Positions 12,501-24,693 of a stretch of 64,000 nucleotides of DNA are shown in pieces (position 1 is the first letter of the stretch; every line of letters begins with the position of its first letter). Made by a program: the position numbers and the translations under genes. A model generated the notes under the pieces. That model made no database searches. It was not told where the DNA came from and was given only the letters and a program-made list of their open reading frames with translations. The DNA comes from Larimichthys crocea (Eukaryota; Chordata; Actinopteri; Sciaenidae), in contig NC_040016.1 in assembly GCF_000972845.2 (NCBI RefSeq), forward strand, positions 7,708,701-7,772,700, in the 5' to 3' direction.

Positions 12501-15500
12501 GCATATACACTGTTCAAAGTGCACACCAGAGTTCTCATTTTAAAACCAGCCAGCAGGAGATGTTAAAAGTCAACCAACCATGCAAATCGAATCAAATTAT
12601 CTTAATCATCAGGAAAGCTGATTAAGTGCTAAAAACATTTACAGAACCATGTTTTAATACACTTACCAACCCTAAAATAAATCTTAATTACAAGTTATCA
12701 CGTAAAGCCACTTTATCCACTCGCCAATAAAATAGTGCTATATTCTATTAAAGCAGCAAACTAATTAATAACAGGATATGACTACTGCAGTGTTACTTAA
12801 TCACTATAATTACTTTTTAATGAAAGCAATGATGATAAATTAGTCGAAGGAACAATATTAAGACAGGGGAAAGCTGGCTTGTGAGCGCTGTAATATTCAG
12901 TTTGTGTCTACTCACAACACTTTGAGCTTCGTATGGGACAACGCCTCCGGGTGTATCGACATGATGCCATTCTTGCTGAGATCCCTGCAGAGGGAACGAA
13001 AATATGGATCAGACACACCTCGGATGTGATTTTAAAATGGCATCCCGTTTCACAAGCACAAGACAGCAACAACGGCACAGTGGTAATGAAAGCTATCTTT
13101 AATCGTTTAACAACAACAGATCCCTCTGAAACACAAATAAAACTGTCTGGAGAAACAAGAGTGTGGCAGTGTGGCTTTACTCACAGGTGCTCCAGCTCCT
13201 CCAGGCCCTCAAACGCTTTCTTAGTGATTGATTTTATTTTGTTCTGCTGTAAGATTCTGGAAAATGAAAACATTTCAAATGATGGTCAGTAAAACAGTTG
13301 CCACAAAACCTGCCGCTGGGTAACATTTTATTGCACACTGTGCACCATGGTGTCAGCGGCTTTTTATTACGACATTTGACAGACCTTTCACTGCAACTTA
13401 GAATAAACTTGTGGAACAATTACACAGCAAAACAAAACCTGTAAAGTACAAACAGATCTATCTGAATAACGCTCAACATTAACATCAGGAAGATTGCATC
13501 AAGCCAGGAACACTGGTATTCCTTTCTATCTATAAAGTGTACAATCTGAGTGTCCTCACAGAGTGTTCAGCTTCTTCATCCCTTCAAAGACACCAATGGA
13601 GTCTTCAATGGCCCAGGAGATTTCATTATTGCGGATATCCCTGAAAAACAAAGAGTCATATTTTAGATATCAAACACTGTCTACAGAGACTGGAGATGAA
13701 AGGACTCCTACAAAGTTTTTCTTTTTTAAAAGACCACAGAGAGGACGTATTATCTCCACTGTGGCCGTCAGTGGCAGTGACTCTCAGTTGGCAGACTAAC
13801 AATCTAAGACTTCCACAGTGTGTTACAGCTCACTGCCTCTGCTGTTCTAAAGAGGGGGAATTAATTGGCTCTGTTTAGCACTAGGACAGTTCATGAGTTC
13901 ACTAGAAACCCCAGAAAGGCTTTGTGTTTACAGGATGGGTTATGAACTCTCTTGATTTTTCTTCCTCATGCCTGGCCACCTCTGAAAGAACTTTGGCACT
14001 CTGCAGTTCCCCTCTCTAATGAAAGCTCTCAGGATCGTCAAACTCCCAAATGTGACCCCCTTTCTTCTTTCAGTTCAGTGGCTTCAGTTGGACTCTGTGT
14101 AGCAAATAATAAGTTCACAACTTCCTCTCTTCTCATCACAACACATCAGATAAATGTATGACGAAGACATGCTTTCTTATAATTAGGCTAATGTTCTGAG
14201 TCATAGCTACACAGCATTTTCAAAGCTTTTGTGGTGGTGTACTATGGTTCGGAATTGCCAACTAATAATTCTGTTGGGATCTGTGCCGAATAAGCATGTT
14301 CGGTGGAGAATAGGATTTGCAGGCCAGGGCATCCTCTGTAGCACCACAATGCTTCATTTATAAGAGCATGTTATGACACATTTTATCAAGAAAAATTGCA
14401 GCCCAGTGATTTGGATATTGCCATTTAGGTAATATTTCAAGTAATTGTTCAGTCCTAATTTGGACCCAAACAATGTACTTTGTGGCACCGATATGGGGTG
14501 TATAATTAAATGAGGACATTATCGTGTAAATTATTTTGCCTGTGCTTAATGAAGTATTAAAAAGTAAACCAAGCAGAAGGAGTTTTTCTCTTCCCACACT
14601 GTCAAATATTCAATCAACCCACATCTCTTAGCCTCTGGCTCAGCTACAGTGTGAAGACTGGTGGAGACTAGTCTATTCGTGACAGGTCAAGACACATGAA
14701 AAGTGAAACAAACAGACCTGCTGTTGTCAGCAACCTTAATGAGAATTGCACAGAGCCAAGAAGAAGCCAGGACTTAATTACATTTTGGATACTACGCTTC
14801 ATTTCACTTCTAAGATCAAACCTATTTAGACAGGTTTCTTTAAGAACACTCACAGGGTGCGTAGACTTGCGAGGCCACTGAACACTCCCTCTCCCAAATG
14901 GCTGAGAGAGTTTTCTCCTAGGTTCAGGCTCTCCAGGAGACCTAATCCGACGAAAGCAGTCTCCTCAAGCCTTGTCAAATGATTGAAGGACAAGTCTCTG
15001 CACAAAACAACCACAAATATGAGAAAAATTAGTTCAAACAACAATTTAACAATTAACAGCAGTCCTGTATATTAATCTAACTCCACATTCAAAAATGGTA
15101 TTCCAAAGTGAGACATTTTATAGGGGAAAGAAATGTGTTAAAAATGTATCCAGTACATCCACCGTGGGCAAGACACGACTGAATCAGCTCTAAACACTCA
15201 ACAGTACTGCAGCAAGATAACAATAACTCCTCTGAGCACACAGAATGAGTTTCAGAGCCCAGGGCTGATTAAGGAAAGTGGAGACTCTGAGGATTTTAGC
15301 TCCGAAGCAGCACACTCACAGTTCCTGCAGCTTTTCACAAAACTCCCAGGCGTCTGGTCGGATGATGCCGACAGCGTTCTGGCTGACCCGCAGGACACGC
15401 AGCATGCACAGGCCGTACAGCCAACCTTTGTTGACCTCAGTTAGGTTATTGTGCTCCAGCTCTCTGAGACACAGAAGAGAAAAATAAAATGGTATCAACA

Positions 15501-18500
15501 AAAACAGCTGTCTTTACATATATTTATTTGATTTTGTCATAAATGGAGTGAATATGGCTAACAATGTGACCAGAAAGTGTTGAAGGAGAATTTAAAGCGT
15601 GTCCTCACAGTTCTTCAATGTTTTCAAGCCCAAAAAAGGCTCCATCCATGAGCTTAGTGATGCCATTCCGCTGCATCTTCAGTGACTTCAGTGAGTCCAT
15701 CCCCTTGAATGTCAGGCTGTCCACTATCTTGATCTTATTGCGCTTTATTTCACTGCAATGAGAGTAAGTATCAAGTTTGTTTGTTTTTAGTGCATTCATA
15801 CAAAAAACAAAAACTACAACAATGCCATTGGAATATTTTTTAAATTGGAGTTACACAAAATCATCCACCTACTTAAGTCAGAGTTGCTACAACATAATTC
15901 AAACTTGTAAATCGACGTAGAAATAGATTAGTTTTGCACCTACATACAATACTTACAGGAACTGAAGCTGTGGAAGTTTGAAGACTTTGGATGGCAGCGC
16001 AACTAATCTGTTTCTGTTCAGCTTCAGCACCAGCAGGGAGCTGGAGATGTTTTCAAAGCAGCCAGGCTCGAGGACGCTGATCTTGTTATTACTCAAATTT
16101 CTAAATGATACAAGAGCAGAAAAATTAGAGGCAAAATCAGCAATGAGAATAATGTTTGCTCTTTAGTTACACCTATTGTACCAAATTAATATCCAGAGAA
16201 GGGGACACCACAAAGCCAATTGGTCTACAACAAGATGCCTTCTTACCACAAACTGCTCTGACTTGACAAGCATATTTCAAATGTCTTGTGCTGTATAGTA
16301 AATATACAGTAGTATACTTTATAGTTGTATTAAACCAATTTCACTGAGCCTTCTTATACCATTAGTTTACAACTGCAGTTACTTTAGATTTCAGTCTTAA
16401 TTCTTTCTGTCACTGAAATATTTGTGCAGGCTTGCTTCCTACTTTTCCAGTGAAAGAACAAAAAAAGATCAAACGAAGGTGATTTAAATAAGCAGTGTTT
16501 GCTTACAGATATTTCAGTTGCATGGAGGGGAAGGATCCAACTTTGAGCTCAGAGATGGAATTGGACGTCAGGTCCAGTGTCTCCAAGGAAACGTATGGCT
16601 GTAGCTGATGCATCAACAGCTCTGAGATCCGATTGTGGACTCTGAATCATAGAATAAAAAATCAAGTATTAGTTAAAAAACACTTGCATGTGTTGCTGTG
16701 TAACCAAAGACGATGCCTAATTGAATCATACCAATGTTTAGGTATCTGTATACAAGATACAATAAGGCATCAAAAGTCTGGTGTGCAATTCTTCAACTTC
16801 AAGTTAAATAAATGTTTGTTTTTACTTTCGTAAAGTTGTTTAAAGCATTTATTTTTTCTTTGGGAGCGGCGTGTAAACACACTACACCAGATGACGTGCT
16901 CTGATTCATAAGCTGAAAGCTGTTTTTTGAAGAACTGAAGCAATCAGAGAATAGCAGCACAGACAGAAGATGTCGATCTTTAACATAAATTATACAACAA
17001 GTAGGTCCGACCGAGCAATCTGACTGGTCAACTAGACGTTTAGAACGTGCTCAAATCAGCATGACAGCACACCTGACTAATCACTAAAAACATTACTCCG
17101 CCATCTCCACATTGTCATGTCCTGAAATATGTAAACAAATGTGAATAAGCTGCGCTACTACTTGCTGGAGTAGTGAACTCGGTTCCAATACATGTAGGAG
17201 TCTACTGCTGTGACTGATTGTTTTCCAGGTATTAGTCAGACCCCGTGTATCTCCATAGAAACAGAGACCAGGACAGAAACGGCGAGCAAAGAAATGTTTA
17301 TTCTAAGAAGAAATTGGCCAAAAACATGAATATCTTTTGATGATATATTTTATTTAAGTTGGTTATTGTTGTATAATCGCAATATTACACTTGAGGGTGT
17401 GCTTTAACTTTTTATTGGCACTTCAATGACGCTAAGAGGCCACATCACTGTCGTGCCAATAATGACGTTAAAAAACACCCTCTCGTGTAATATTGCTTAA
17501 CTGAGGCATAGATTTACACAAAGAAACTGAAGACTTATTCTGAGTATTTGTTTGAGCAGTGATGGGAGAGGCAGGGAAACCTGAAGGGAATTGTATACTT
17601 ACAATGACAGCGAGGTGATATTTGAGGACGCATCGCCAAAAAAGGGAACAACAGTCAACTCATTGTGATTCATGGTGCTGAAATGAAATTCAACACAACA
17701 TTAGTATCATATTAAAAAGGATTGCTAAAAAATCTGCTGTGGAATAATCGTAATGGGAACCTCATCCTCAAGATTAAAGTCCTCTGCATCAGTCAGACCA
17801 TGGATTACACTCCTAATAGTAGTAGTATCAGTATTATGTTTAAAGAGGATAGTACGTAAGAAATAAGATCAGGTTTAAAGGCAACAGAAATAGTCTTAAA
17901 TGCATCAAAATGTACTTAAATACTTGTTTAATGTGGAGAGTAATAACCCACATGACCAGAGTTTGGTTAGGCGTGTACTGTGGCATTGTGGGCCGCACAT
18001 GGTAGTTGTATTTCACTTGTTTATACTGTGTATGATGTATTTTAGTATGGTACTGTACTTAATTAATTTTATCTGATATCACTTTTCTGTTGTGTGTATG
18101 AAATGTTTATATCATTTATTTTACTTTTATATATGTTTTAGTGTGACCTACCCAAAACCTGCATCCTTCAATACAACAGCACAGCAACAAATGCTACCGT
18201 CATGAAGATTATAATGTCCTATTTTTATCGGTTTGATGTTGAAGCAATCATTAACTCATAGCGCTGCTGAACTGTATTGTATTACAATAATAAAAAGGGG
18301 GGTATAAAATGAGAAAGCAGGCAATAAAAATCAACAGACGACAACATCCAACTGCAAACATAAATACATCTCTAGAGCGGTTTCAACAAAACATGTAACA
18401 TTCAAGACGTCAGGACTTACTAAAGGATCTGAGGGACTGCACCTCATACCTTTATTTATTTATTTATTTTTATTTCTCTGGTTCTTATTTACTGTACAGG

Positions 18501-19285
18501 TCATATCTACTTTTACCGCAACTGTTCTTAAATTATGCCTTTATACCCTATAGGTTATTTTCTTCTTATTTGTTTTATTGTTGTAGTTTTATGTTTTTAC
18601 TTTTCTTTTAATTTCCATTTTTGCCATGCAACTACTCTGTTGTCTATTTCTGTTTTTACTCTGCTCCGTGAAGCACTTTGGGCTACAAATCAGTATGAAA
18701 GGTGCTATATAAATAAATAAAGTTGAAGTTAAAAGGTCTGTAGTGTTGACACTACACTGTGGCTGTTTTTATTGAGGTGTACCTATTAAAGTGGCCGCTG
18801 AGTGTGAGTGAGTAATACTGTTTTGGTTTATATTTCACAAAGAGAATGGATAACTGTGAAATATTTTGTCTTTCTAACTTTTTTTTTTTAATTGTTGTCT
18901 TCATAATATTTTCTGAAATATGCACATAAACTTCAAATACAGTCTTATCATGTGTGAGTCAAGTGGCCATGATAGATCTAAATGGGCTTTCTCGGTGTGT
19001 TGTGGTGCATCCCTTGGTTGGTTGAGCAACAAATCAGTGTCGTTGATTCAGCACAGGACTAACTTCAACACATCTATCCATCTCCGTTTGTACTTACACT
19101 TGTGTTATCCCGTCCGGTGGGTCCAGGGGAGCTGTGGACAGCTTTTTCCTGTTGCAGTCCAAAACATGAACCTCATCTTGCCCTTTTGAACACGAGCAAG
19201 GCGCAGGACAAGAGCCAAGAGCCCAGGCACTCAAACTCAACAGCATGAAGACAAGGGCCGAAGGAATGGGCCAACCTTCCGCCAT
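6599..19285 (-). CDS. lrig2: Leucine-rich repeats and immunoglobulin-like domains protein 2
   Basis: Single-pass membrane protein that modulates receptor signalling and shedding. Coding exons (minus strand): 19285-19098, 17677-17603, 16641-16507, 16100-15957, 15752-15609, 15463-15320, 14997-14854, 13640-13560, 13256-13185, 12984-12916, 11889-11726, 11374-11063, 10846-10565, 10087-9647, 9456-9304, 8359-8219, 7803-7486, 6828-6599. They join in frame to about 1,078 aa. Order: signal peptide, LRR N-cap (CPAPCSC), LRRs on 72/144-nt exons, LRR C-cap ([14 protein letters not shown]), three Ig domains (exons at 11.2, 10.7 and 9.9 kb), membrane helix ([20 protein letters not shown]), cytoplasmic tail. 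[20 protein letters not shown] in the tail points to LRIG2 rather than LRIG1 or LRIG3. One 72-nt LRR exon expected between 17678 and 19097 was not found. The donor at 7486 is uncertain (alternatives near 7475 and 7426), and the last exon is the least certain. Confidence 0.93.
11890..12915 (-). other. lrig2 intron, no feature seen
   Basis: The intron between the exon at 12984-12916 and the LRR C-cap exon at 11889-11726 is A+T-rich. I see no exon, RNA gene or recognisable repeat in it. The same holds for the introns at 13641-14853, 10088-10564 and 8360-9303, apart from simple A+T-rich runs. Confidence 0.5.
17379..17496. repeat. Small palindromic element in an lrig2 intron
   Basis: GCAATATTACAC at 17379 is matched by GTGTAATATTGC ending at 17496. 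The arms (about 43 nt each, to TTATTGGCAC and GTGCCAATAA) are imperfect inverted copies around a ~30-nt centre. This looks like a short MITE-type hairpin. It is intronic and has no coding potential. Confidence 0.6.
18430..18725 (+). mobile_element. Probable retroposon 3' end
   Basis: The stretch ends with GAAGCACTTTGGGCTACAAA, then GGTGCTATATAAATAAATAA. This is the style of 3' tail found on many fish retroposons (an 'AAGCACTTT...GTGCTATATAAATAAA' tail). It lies in the large first intron of lrig2, and its insertion may have disturbed the region where the missing LRR exon is expected. The family is not identified. Confidence 0.35.
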
Positions 19286-19800
19286 TTTAAATGACTTCCC
19301 AGTGAAAGCTACGTGGCTAACTCGCTAAACTGGCACGTTCACGCTTATAAGAGAAAGCACTATCAAATTGTTCCTGCAATTTGATATCAGTCAAACGGAT
19401 ACATACTTCGGGGTTATGTCGCCGTGGTTGCAGGCGGACCTGTAGAACACAGTTTTCGTACAACTTGCGTAAAACATCCCAGCAGAGGTTTCTCCTCTTC
19501 TTCCCAGTGCCTGGAATTCCTTCCGTGGAGTGGCTAATGCTAGCTCACTAGCTCCCACAAATACAACACTTTCCACCACACGTCATCGGGTTTAACCCCA
19601 CATTTGGTCGGCTTTTGATAAGACTGAACCAAATTAAATATTATCCTTGCTTAGTCCGACCGTTGTTTACAATATACTAGCAATAATTGTCTCCGTTTTT
19701 CTATCCCGAAAGAACAACAAAGCGCCTTGAGTTGATGACATAGGATCTCCTACATCCCGCCCCTTTCCAGCTCACTTACAGTAATTCTATTGGTCCGTGC
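19286..19800 (-). promoter_or_regulatory. lrig2 promoter and 5' UTR region
   Basis: On the minus strand, upstream of the lrig2 start codon at 19285, there is a GC-box-like CCCGCCCC (19756-19763) and a CCAAT sequence (plus-strand ATTGG at 19789-19793). Both sit about 470-500 bp from the ATG, in the usual arrangement for a TATA-less promoter. The transcription start cannot be placed. Confidence 0.4.
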
Positions 19801-20359
19801 TTAAGCCTGTCAAACATTTGCGCCGATTTGATTGGCTCTCCACCAGATATGTTTTTGTGGTAGCCCGTAATGTACACAGAAAAAAGTTTTTCAAAACTGC
19901 TCTCCTATGAATTATTAGTATTTCACATCCCTGTGGTTAATGGTGGTGGTTTCCACTTTATGCCATTTCACATGTGTAAAAAAAAAACACGTTGAAAATG
20001 ATTTAAAAGCCTACCAAACGCAAAATGCAACCTGAAATCTAGATAACTCGAAGAGAATAACGTTTAGAAATTGTAAGGTTTATGGGGTATAATGTGGTGT
20101 TTCATTATGAATTAAACTACCAGGCACTTAACAGTACTAAAAAAGTACAGTTGGAACAATCAGTCAGATAATAAATTAGTTGACTGTCAGAAACTTAACT
20201 AGCAAATAATTTAGAAATTGTCATATTTCTTGCAATATAATTTGATGGTTTTGCTTTTGTTTTCCTTTTAAAAATTTTAATTTGTTTTTAATCATTTTGA
20301 GGTTCCAACTATTGGTTCGATTGTCAAAGGTGTCACTTTGGGCTTTGGGCAAATGTGAT

Positions 20360-20450
20360 GATTATTTTTAAAAAATTCTCATATTATTATTCTTATTATT
20401 ATTATTATTATTATAGATACATTATTGATCCCTTGAGGGGGAATTCTTTT
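20360..20450. repeat. (TTA)n microsatellite with retroposon-like tail
   Basis: A TTA trinucleotide run at about 20385-20413 is followed by ATTATTGATCCCTTGAGGGG, which resembles the common 3' tail of fish LINE/SINE copies that end in microsatellites. Only this tail is visible. Confidence 0.4.
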
Positions 20451-20567
20451 TTCACTCAAGTTTTGTTTACATGCATTTTAATCAAAATAGAACCACACAC
20501 ACAAAGGGCTCATAAACACACAAATGTGGAGAGATGGTGGAGTGATGGGCAGCCACACAGAGCGGCT

Positions 20568-20760
20568 GACTTCAAATAGTGGAACCTGGAGATGTGAAGG
20601 AAAACTCAACAGTTGATGGAGATGGCGTAGAGAGGAAGAAAAAATAATCATTAGAATGAAGTGCATAGAAGATTAACTCGCAATCCTATTATGATTTCAC
20701 AGTTAGATGAATAGTGATGTGTTATAATAACACAGCCACAAGAGGGCATACTTCATCTAG
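20568..20760 (+). pseudogene. Remnant of a padi last exon and 3' UTR
   Basis: GACTTCAAATAGTGGAACCT followed by GGAGATGTGA matches the end of the last padi exon in the two intact genes, where it encodes [13 protein letters not shown]. Here the first Trp codon TGG is TAG. The match continues into the 3' UTR (GATGGCGTAGAGAGGAAG, later CACAAGAGGGCATA). The rest of the gene is gone. It marks an additional, older unit at the left end of the padi array. Confidence 0.7.
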
Positions 20761-21239
20761 TTAAGCATTTAGAATTTTTGGGTCATATGACATGGGTTTT
20801 GGCTTTCTATCTGTAATGTGCATGGCAAAAGTATTTGGAGTATTTGGAGAAAAAAATTTAAACAGCAGTACCTTGAAGTGAAGTGTATTCCCTAAAACAT
20901 CTGTGAGAAATTTATGAGCCTTTGGTGACAAGGAGGTGAGTGAATAAACCATGAGAGGGCGTTTGAGTGTGCACAAACTGACCACAAATAAGAATTCTCT
21001 TCTAAACTTCAAACACACACACAAACAATTGAAGACAAAGCTGATAAAGTTTCACACGCACACAAACCTTGACAGTGAAAGAAAATAAATAAAAACCCTG
21101 AACCAATTAACTGAATGACGGACTAAGAGAAAGTCCAACTGACTATTACAAAACATAATTATTCCAGGTGACTTTGTATGATTTGCTTGCATGTTTCCAT
21201 TACACCCAGTGACTGTTTGATTTCCAATTAAGCCTTCTG

Positions 21240-21990
21240 TGGGTATTGTTATGCACTGATCACATATAAGAACGTATGTACAAAATGCGTTTGGTGAATA
21301 ACATAAAATACATCTGACAAAGCTGTGTTGATCAGAAGCATTATGTAATTCTGGTGTTGTCCGAAAGAGCATAACATTTAATTGTGGAAGCCAAAATTGC
21401 TGCTTGCTTGACAGACAGACACTGTGACTGATCCTCCTCCCTTCTATCACTTTATCTCTGTATTGGCTGAATGATAACTAGTTTGCCAGTAAATTGCAGT
21501 TAATTGCAGTTTCCCTTCAATTCTCAATATCTTGGTCTGTGTTGGGTGAATACCTGTGTGTCAGGAAAGGAAAGTATTGTCTGTCAAATAAGAAAAGGAT
21601 CAGTCATATTAATATCCGGAAGTAATATTAACTTAATATCACACACAAAATAATTAAAAACATTTTACTAGATAACTACAAGATAAATATAATAAAATGA
21701 TTGTGACTCATGTGGCCATTGTGGGAATCAAATACTCTGAACACAGATCTGAAACAGAGCTGCTGCATAATTACTATAACATGCTGTTCTCTAACAAAGT
21801 GATTAACCACACAAATCACAACAAGTGTCTGATCCATGAAATGACCACTAAATATTCTGGTTCAATTCAGTTTGTATTCAAACAGTCCTCTTCATCGTGC
21901 TGTTCATATTTTGACATCATGAGACCAAGACGACACCTAACACGGGATGTTGCCACTGAGCTTACAATGTCACAGAATGTCATCAGCAGG
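21240..21990. repeat. Decayed copy of the padi downstream flank
   Basis: Ordered matches to the flanks at 44.0-44.6 and 48.3-48.9 kb are visible: TTTGACAAAGCTGTGTTGATC type (here CTGACAAAGCTGTGTTGATC near 21312), AAATTGCTGCTTGCTTGA near 21393, and GACTCATGTGGCCATTGTGG near 21704. The spacing is similar. This supports the view that the whole padi unit, with its flank, was duplicated repeatedly. No gene is supported. Confidence 0.55.
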
Positions 21991-22229
21991 TTGCAATAAG
22001 TCGACTTGTGAACAGCATGATTGTAGTTTTTTGTTTCAATAAATTGTTTGAGATTAAGAAATTACCATCGCATGCTTCTACTTAAATGCCCTACTGTCAT
22101 GATATAATGTCATTGTAGCATGAACTTTTTACATTTTCCATTGTTGCTGATGTAGGATTGATAAAGACATAGAACCTGTTAATATAACACCAAAATCATT
22201 TTTTAGACCGCATCAGGGACAATATCCTT

Positions 22230-23170
22230 TGAAGCCTGAAGCAGAAGCAGGATCATCCAAGATCTGTTAAAAGCTGGATTCTTTTGATCTCACTCAATCC
22301 GTTAATGCACCAACACATGAGCATGGGCACACTCTTGACCCTGTCATTTCTTATGGGCTTTCAGTTTCCCTCAGAGAAATAGTCGACACTGCTATCTCGG
22401 ATCACCTCCCTGTTGTTTTCAACTTTGCTGTCCCCCCACCTGCCAATCACCCAATTTCCACAGCTTGCAGACGCCAAATCTTTACTCCATCAACGGCTGG
22501 GGAGTTTGCTGCTGCCTTCAGGAACTCTCAGCTGCTTGATGACTGTTGGCTCGTTCCTCCCCTTTTTCCAGATAGCCTACGCTACACTTTCCATTCAACA
22601 TGTTCTGGGATTCTTGACTCTGTTGCCCCTTTTCGGAAAAAAACTACCAAAACCAAGTCTGATGATCCCTGGTTGAATGACTACTCCAGTCTGCTCAGAC
22701 AACAATGCAGACAGGCTGAACGGCGGTGGAAAAAGGATAAACTGCAAGTATCCCTGGGCTGGTTAAGGGACAGTTTGGCTGCCTACCAGAGAGCTCTAAA
22801 GGAAGCGAGGTCCAAATATTTGTCCTCCATCATAGCTAACAGCTCTCATCATCCAAGACTGCTATTCAATACTATTGATTCTGTCGTTAATCCATGCCCA
22901 ACTGTCCCGTCCGATGCCTTCACTGCAACCTGCGAAGAGTTTGTGTCTTTTTTCACTGATAAAGTGGCATCTGTCAGGCAGAATATCTGTAATATGAATA
23001 TGCCCCTTGCTCTTGCCTCTGTGCTTCTCCGGCACAGACTGCTGTTTTTGAGGTTTGAGACCATTTCTCTGTCGTCTTTTACTAAGGTGGTTAGTGGCAT
23101 GAAACCATGAACTGTCCCTTAGATATAATTCCAGACCTCTTGCTGAGGACAAGAGAAATAACATGGGCAT
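22230..23170 (+). mobile_element. L2-like LINE fragment (endonuclease end and linker)
   Basis: Reading in shifting frames gives THEHGHTLDPVISYGLSVSL and ISDHLPVVFNF (end of an AP-type endonuclease, SDHxPV motif), then DDPWLNDYSSLLRQQCRQAE and FTDKVASVRQNI, the linker before the reverse transcriptase in fish L2/CR1-group LINEs. The copy is 5' truncated and stops before the catalytic RT. Frameshifts near 22440-22670 mean it is dead. Confidence 0.75.
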
Positions 23171-23957
23171 AATTTCTTTCTTTGGTAGCAGCATGTAAAC
23201 TCGTCACACATAAATGGGCAAGACTTTTTTTTTAAGGACCTCAAATTGATTCCATTTATGTTTTATGATTCTTTTTTACACTCTACATCTAAATCTATAT
23301 CTTTAAGTTTATTTATATTATTTATTCTTAATCCTTCTGGGTGTGACGATGACGATCTTCCTGTAACATGTATTTCATGGTTTGATGAATTACATGTTAA
23401 CATACATGTTACCTGAACTATTTCAAGTGAATAATCTGTAAGTCACACACCCCTCCTCTTCTTCACTAGTCCAGTGACACACCAACCATTTAGAACTTAT
23501 CATGCTTAACAGGAAAAAAAGCATTTCTTTGATTAGGCTGTATTTATAGATCATTTTCTGCCTCAGCATGTTTTGATTTCTTTGACTTCATTTCATATTC
23601 TCATCTACTTTTTTCTTCCCTTGTAGCAAGATCTTTCAGTGAATATTTTGCTTAAATATATTTTTCCTCGATATCAATCAAATTCATTCATATCTGATTT
23701 GTTGAAAACTTGTTAGGGATCCTGGAAATGGGGTCTTGATGGGCATGGAGCCATCCTACTGGTCAATTGTGACTGTCAGTGTACCTACTGGAAGAGACCA
23801 GATTTGGAGCAGAGATTCATTCTCTGAGTTGTCAGGTAAATTAGTTCAGCTTCTTGTTCACCAATGAAATCTCTTTTTCACTATCTTCCATCCCCTCTGT
23901 AACTTTTTCATAATTGTTATCAGCAATAATGGGCCACTAATATATTGGGCTGGTATA

Positions 23958-24693
23958 TTACATTTACATTACATTTAGTCATTTAGCAGACGCTTTTATC
24001 CAAAGCGACTTACAAAAAAGGGAAACAATCATGGTGAAGTGCCACTAGGATATGTTAGTGCAGCAATAAGTACTGTGACAGTACTAGAGGGATAGATTTA
24101 GCATGTTTAGTTTTGGTAGTTCTAGCAGAGGAGGTACTCTCTGCAGAACTGGGTCTTCAGAAGTTTTTTAAAGGTAGAGGGGAACGCGCTTGCTCTGGTT
24201 GTAATGGGTAGTGCATTCCACCAACAGGGAACATCAGACGAGAAAAGTTTGGATTGCTTTGAGTGAACGGTTGGCAGAGTCAGGCGTCGTTTATTGGAGG
24301 AGGCAACTGATGTGATGTAGCATATGCCTGTAAAAGGGCATCCAAGTAGGTGGGTGCAGAACCGTAGACTACTGTGTAGGCGAGCATTAGTGATTGGAAT
24401 TTAATGTGGGCTGTTTCAAGTAGCCAGTGGAGGTTGATGAGCAGGGGGGTAACATGCCCTTTTGGACTGAGTAGGTGTATAGTAGGAACCCGCAGTTCAG
24501 TTTTAGAGAGGTTCAGCTGGAGATGGTGTGCCTTCATCCATGTGGATATATCTGAGAGGCATTCAGAGACCCGTGCAGAGACAGAGGGGTCATCAGGAGG
24601 AAATGACAGATAGAGCTGAGTGTCATCTGTATAGCAGTGGTAGGAAAACCCATGTAGGCATATAATCGGGCCCAGGGGTGATGTAAATAGCAA
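23958..24693 (-). mobile_element. L2-like LINE 3' end (reverse transcriptase C-terminus)
   Basis: On the minus strand, 24693-24280 reads YTDDTQLYLSFPPDDPSVSA, then CLSDISTWMKAHHLQLNLSK, and further on LINLHWLLETAHIKFQSLML and APTYLDALLQ. This is the RT palm and C-terminal pattern of fish L2 LINEs; the usual Y-x-DD box reads YTDD here. The end near 23958-24010 is the familiar L2 tail (TAAATGACTAAATG and GTCGCTTTGGATAAAAGCGT in complement). Internal deletions are evident. It sits in intron 5 of padi psi-1. Confidence 0.75.

Noticed and set aside
18411..18450. Candidate for the missing lrig2 LRR exon (a GTAAGT donor in complement near 18421)
   Set aside because: The reading phase does not fit the neighbouring exons and the upstream sequence is retroposon-like.
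22413..23110. Two adjacent open stretches as a host protein
   Set aside because: Content matches LINE endonuclease/linker sequence with frameshifts.
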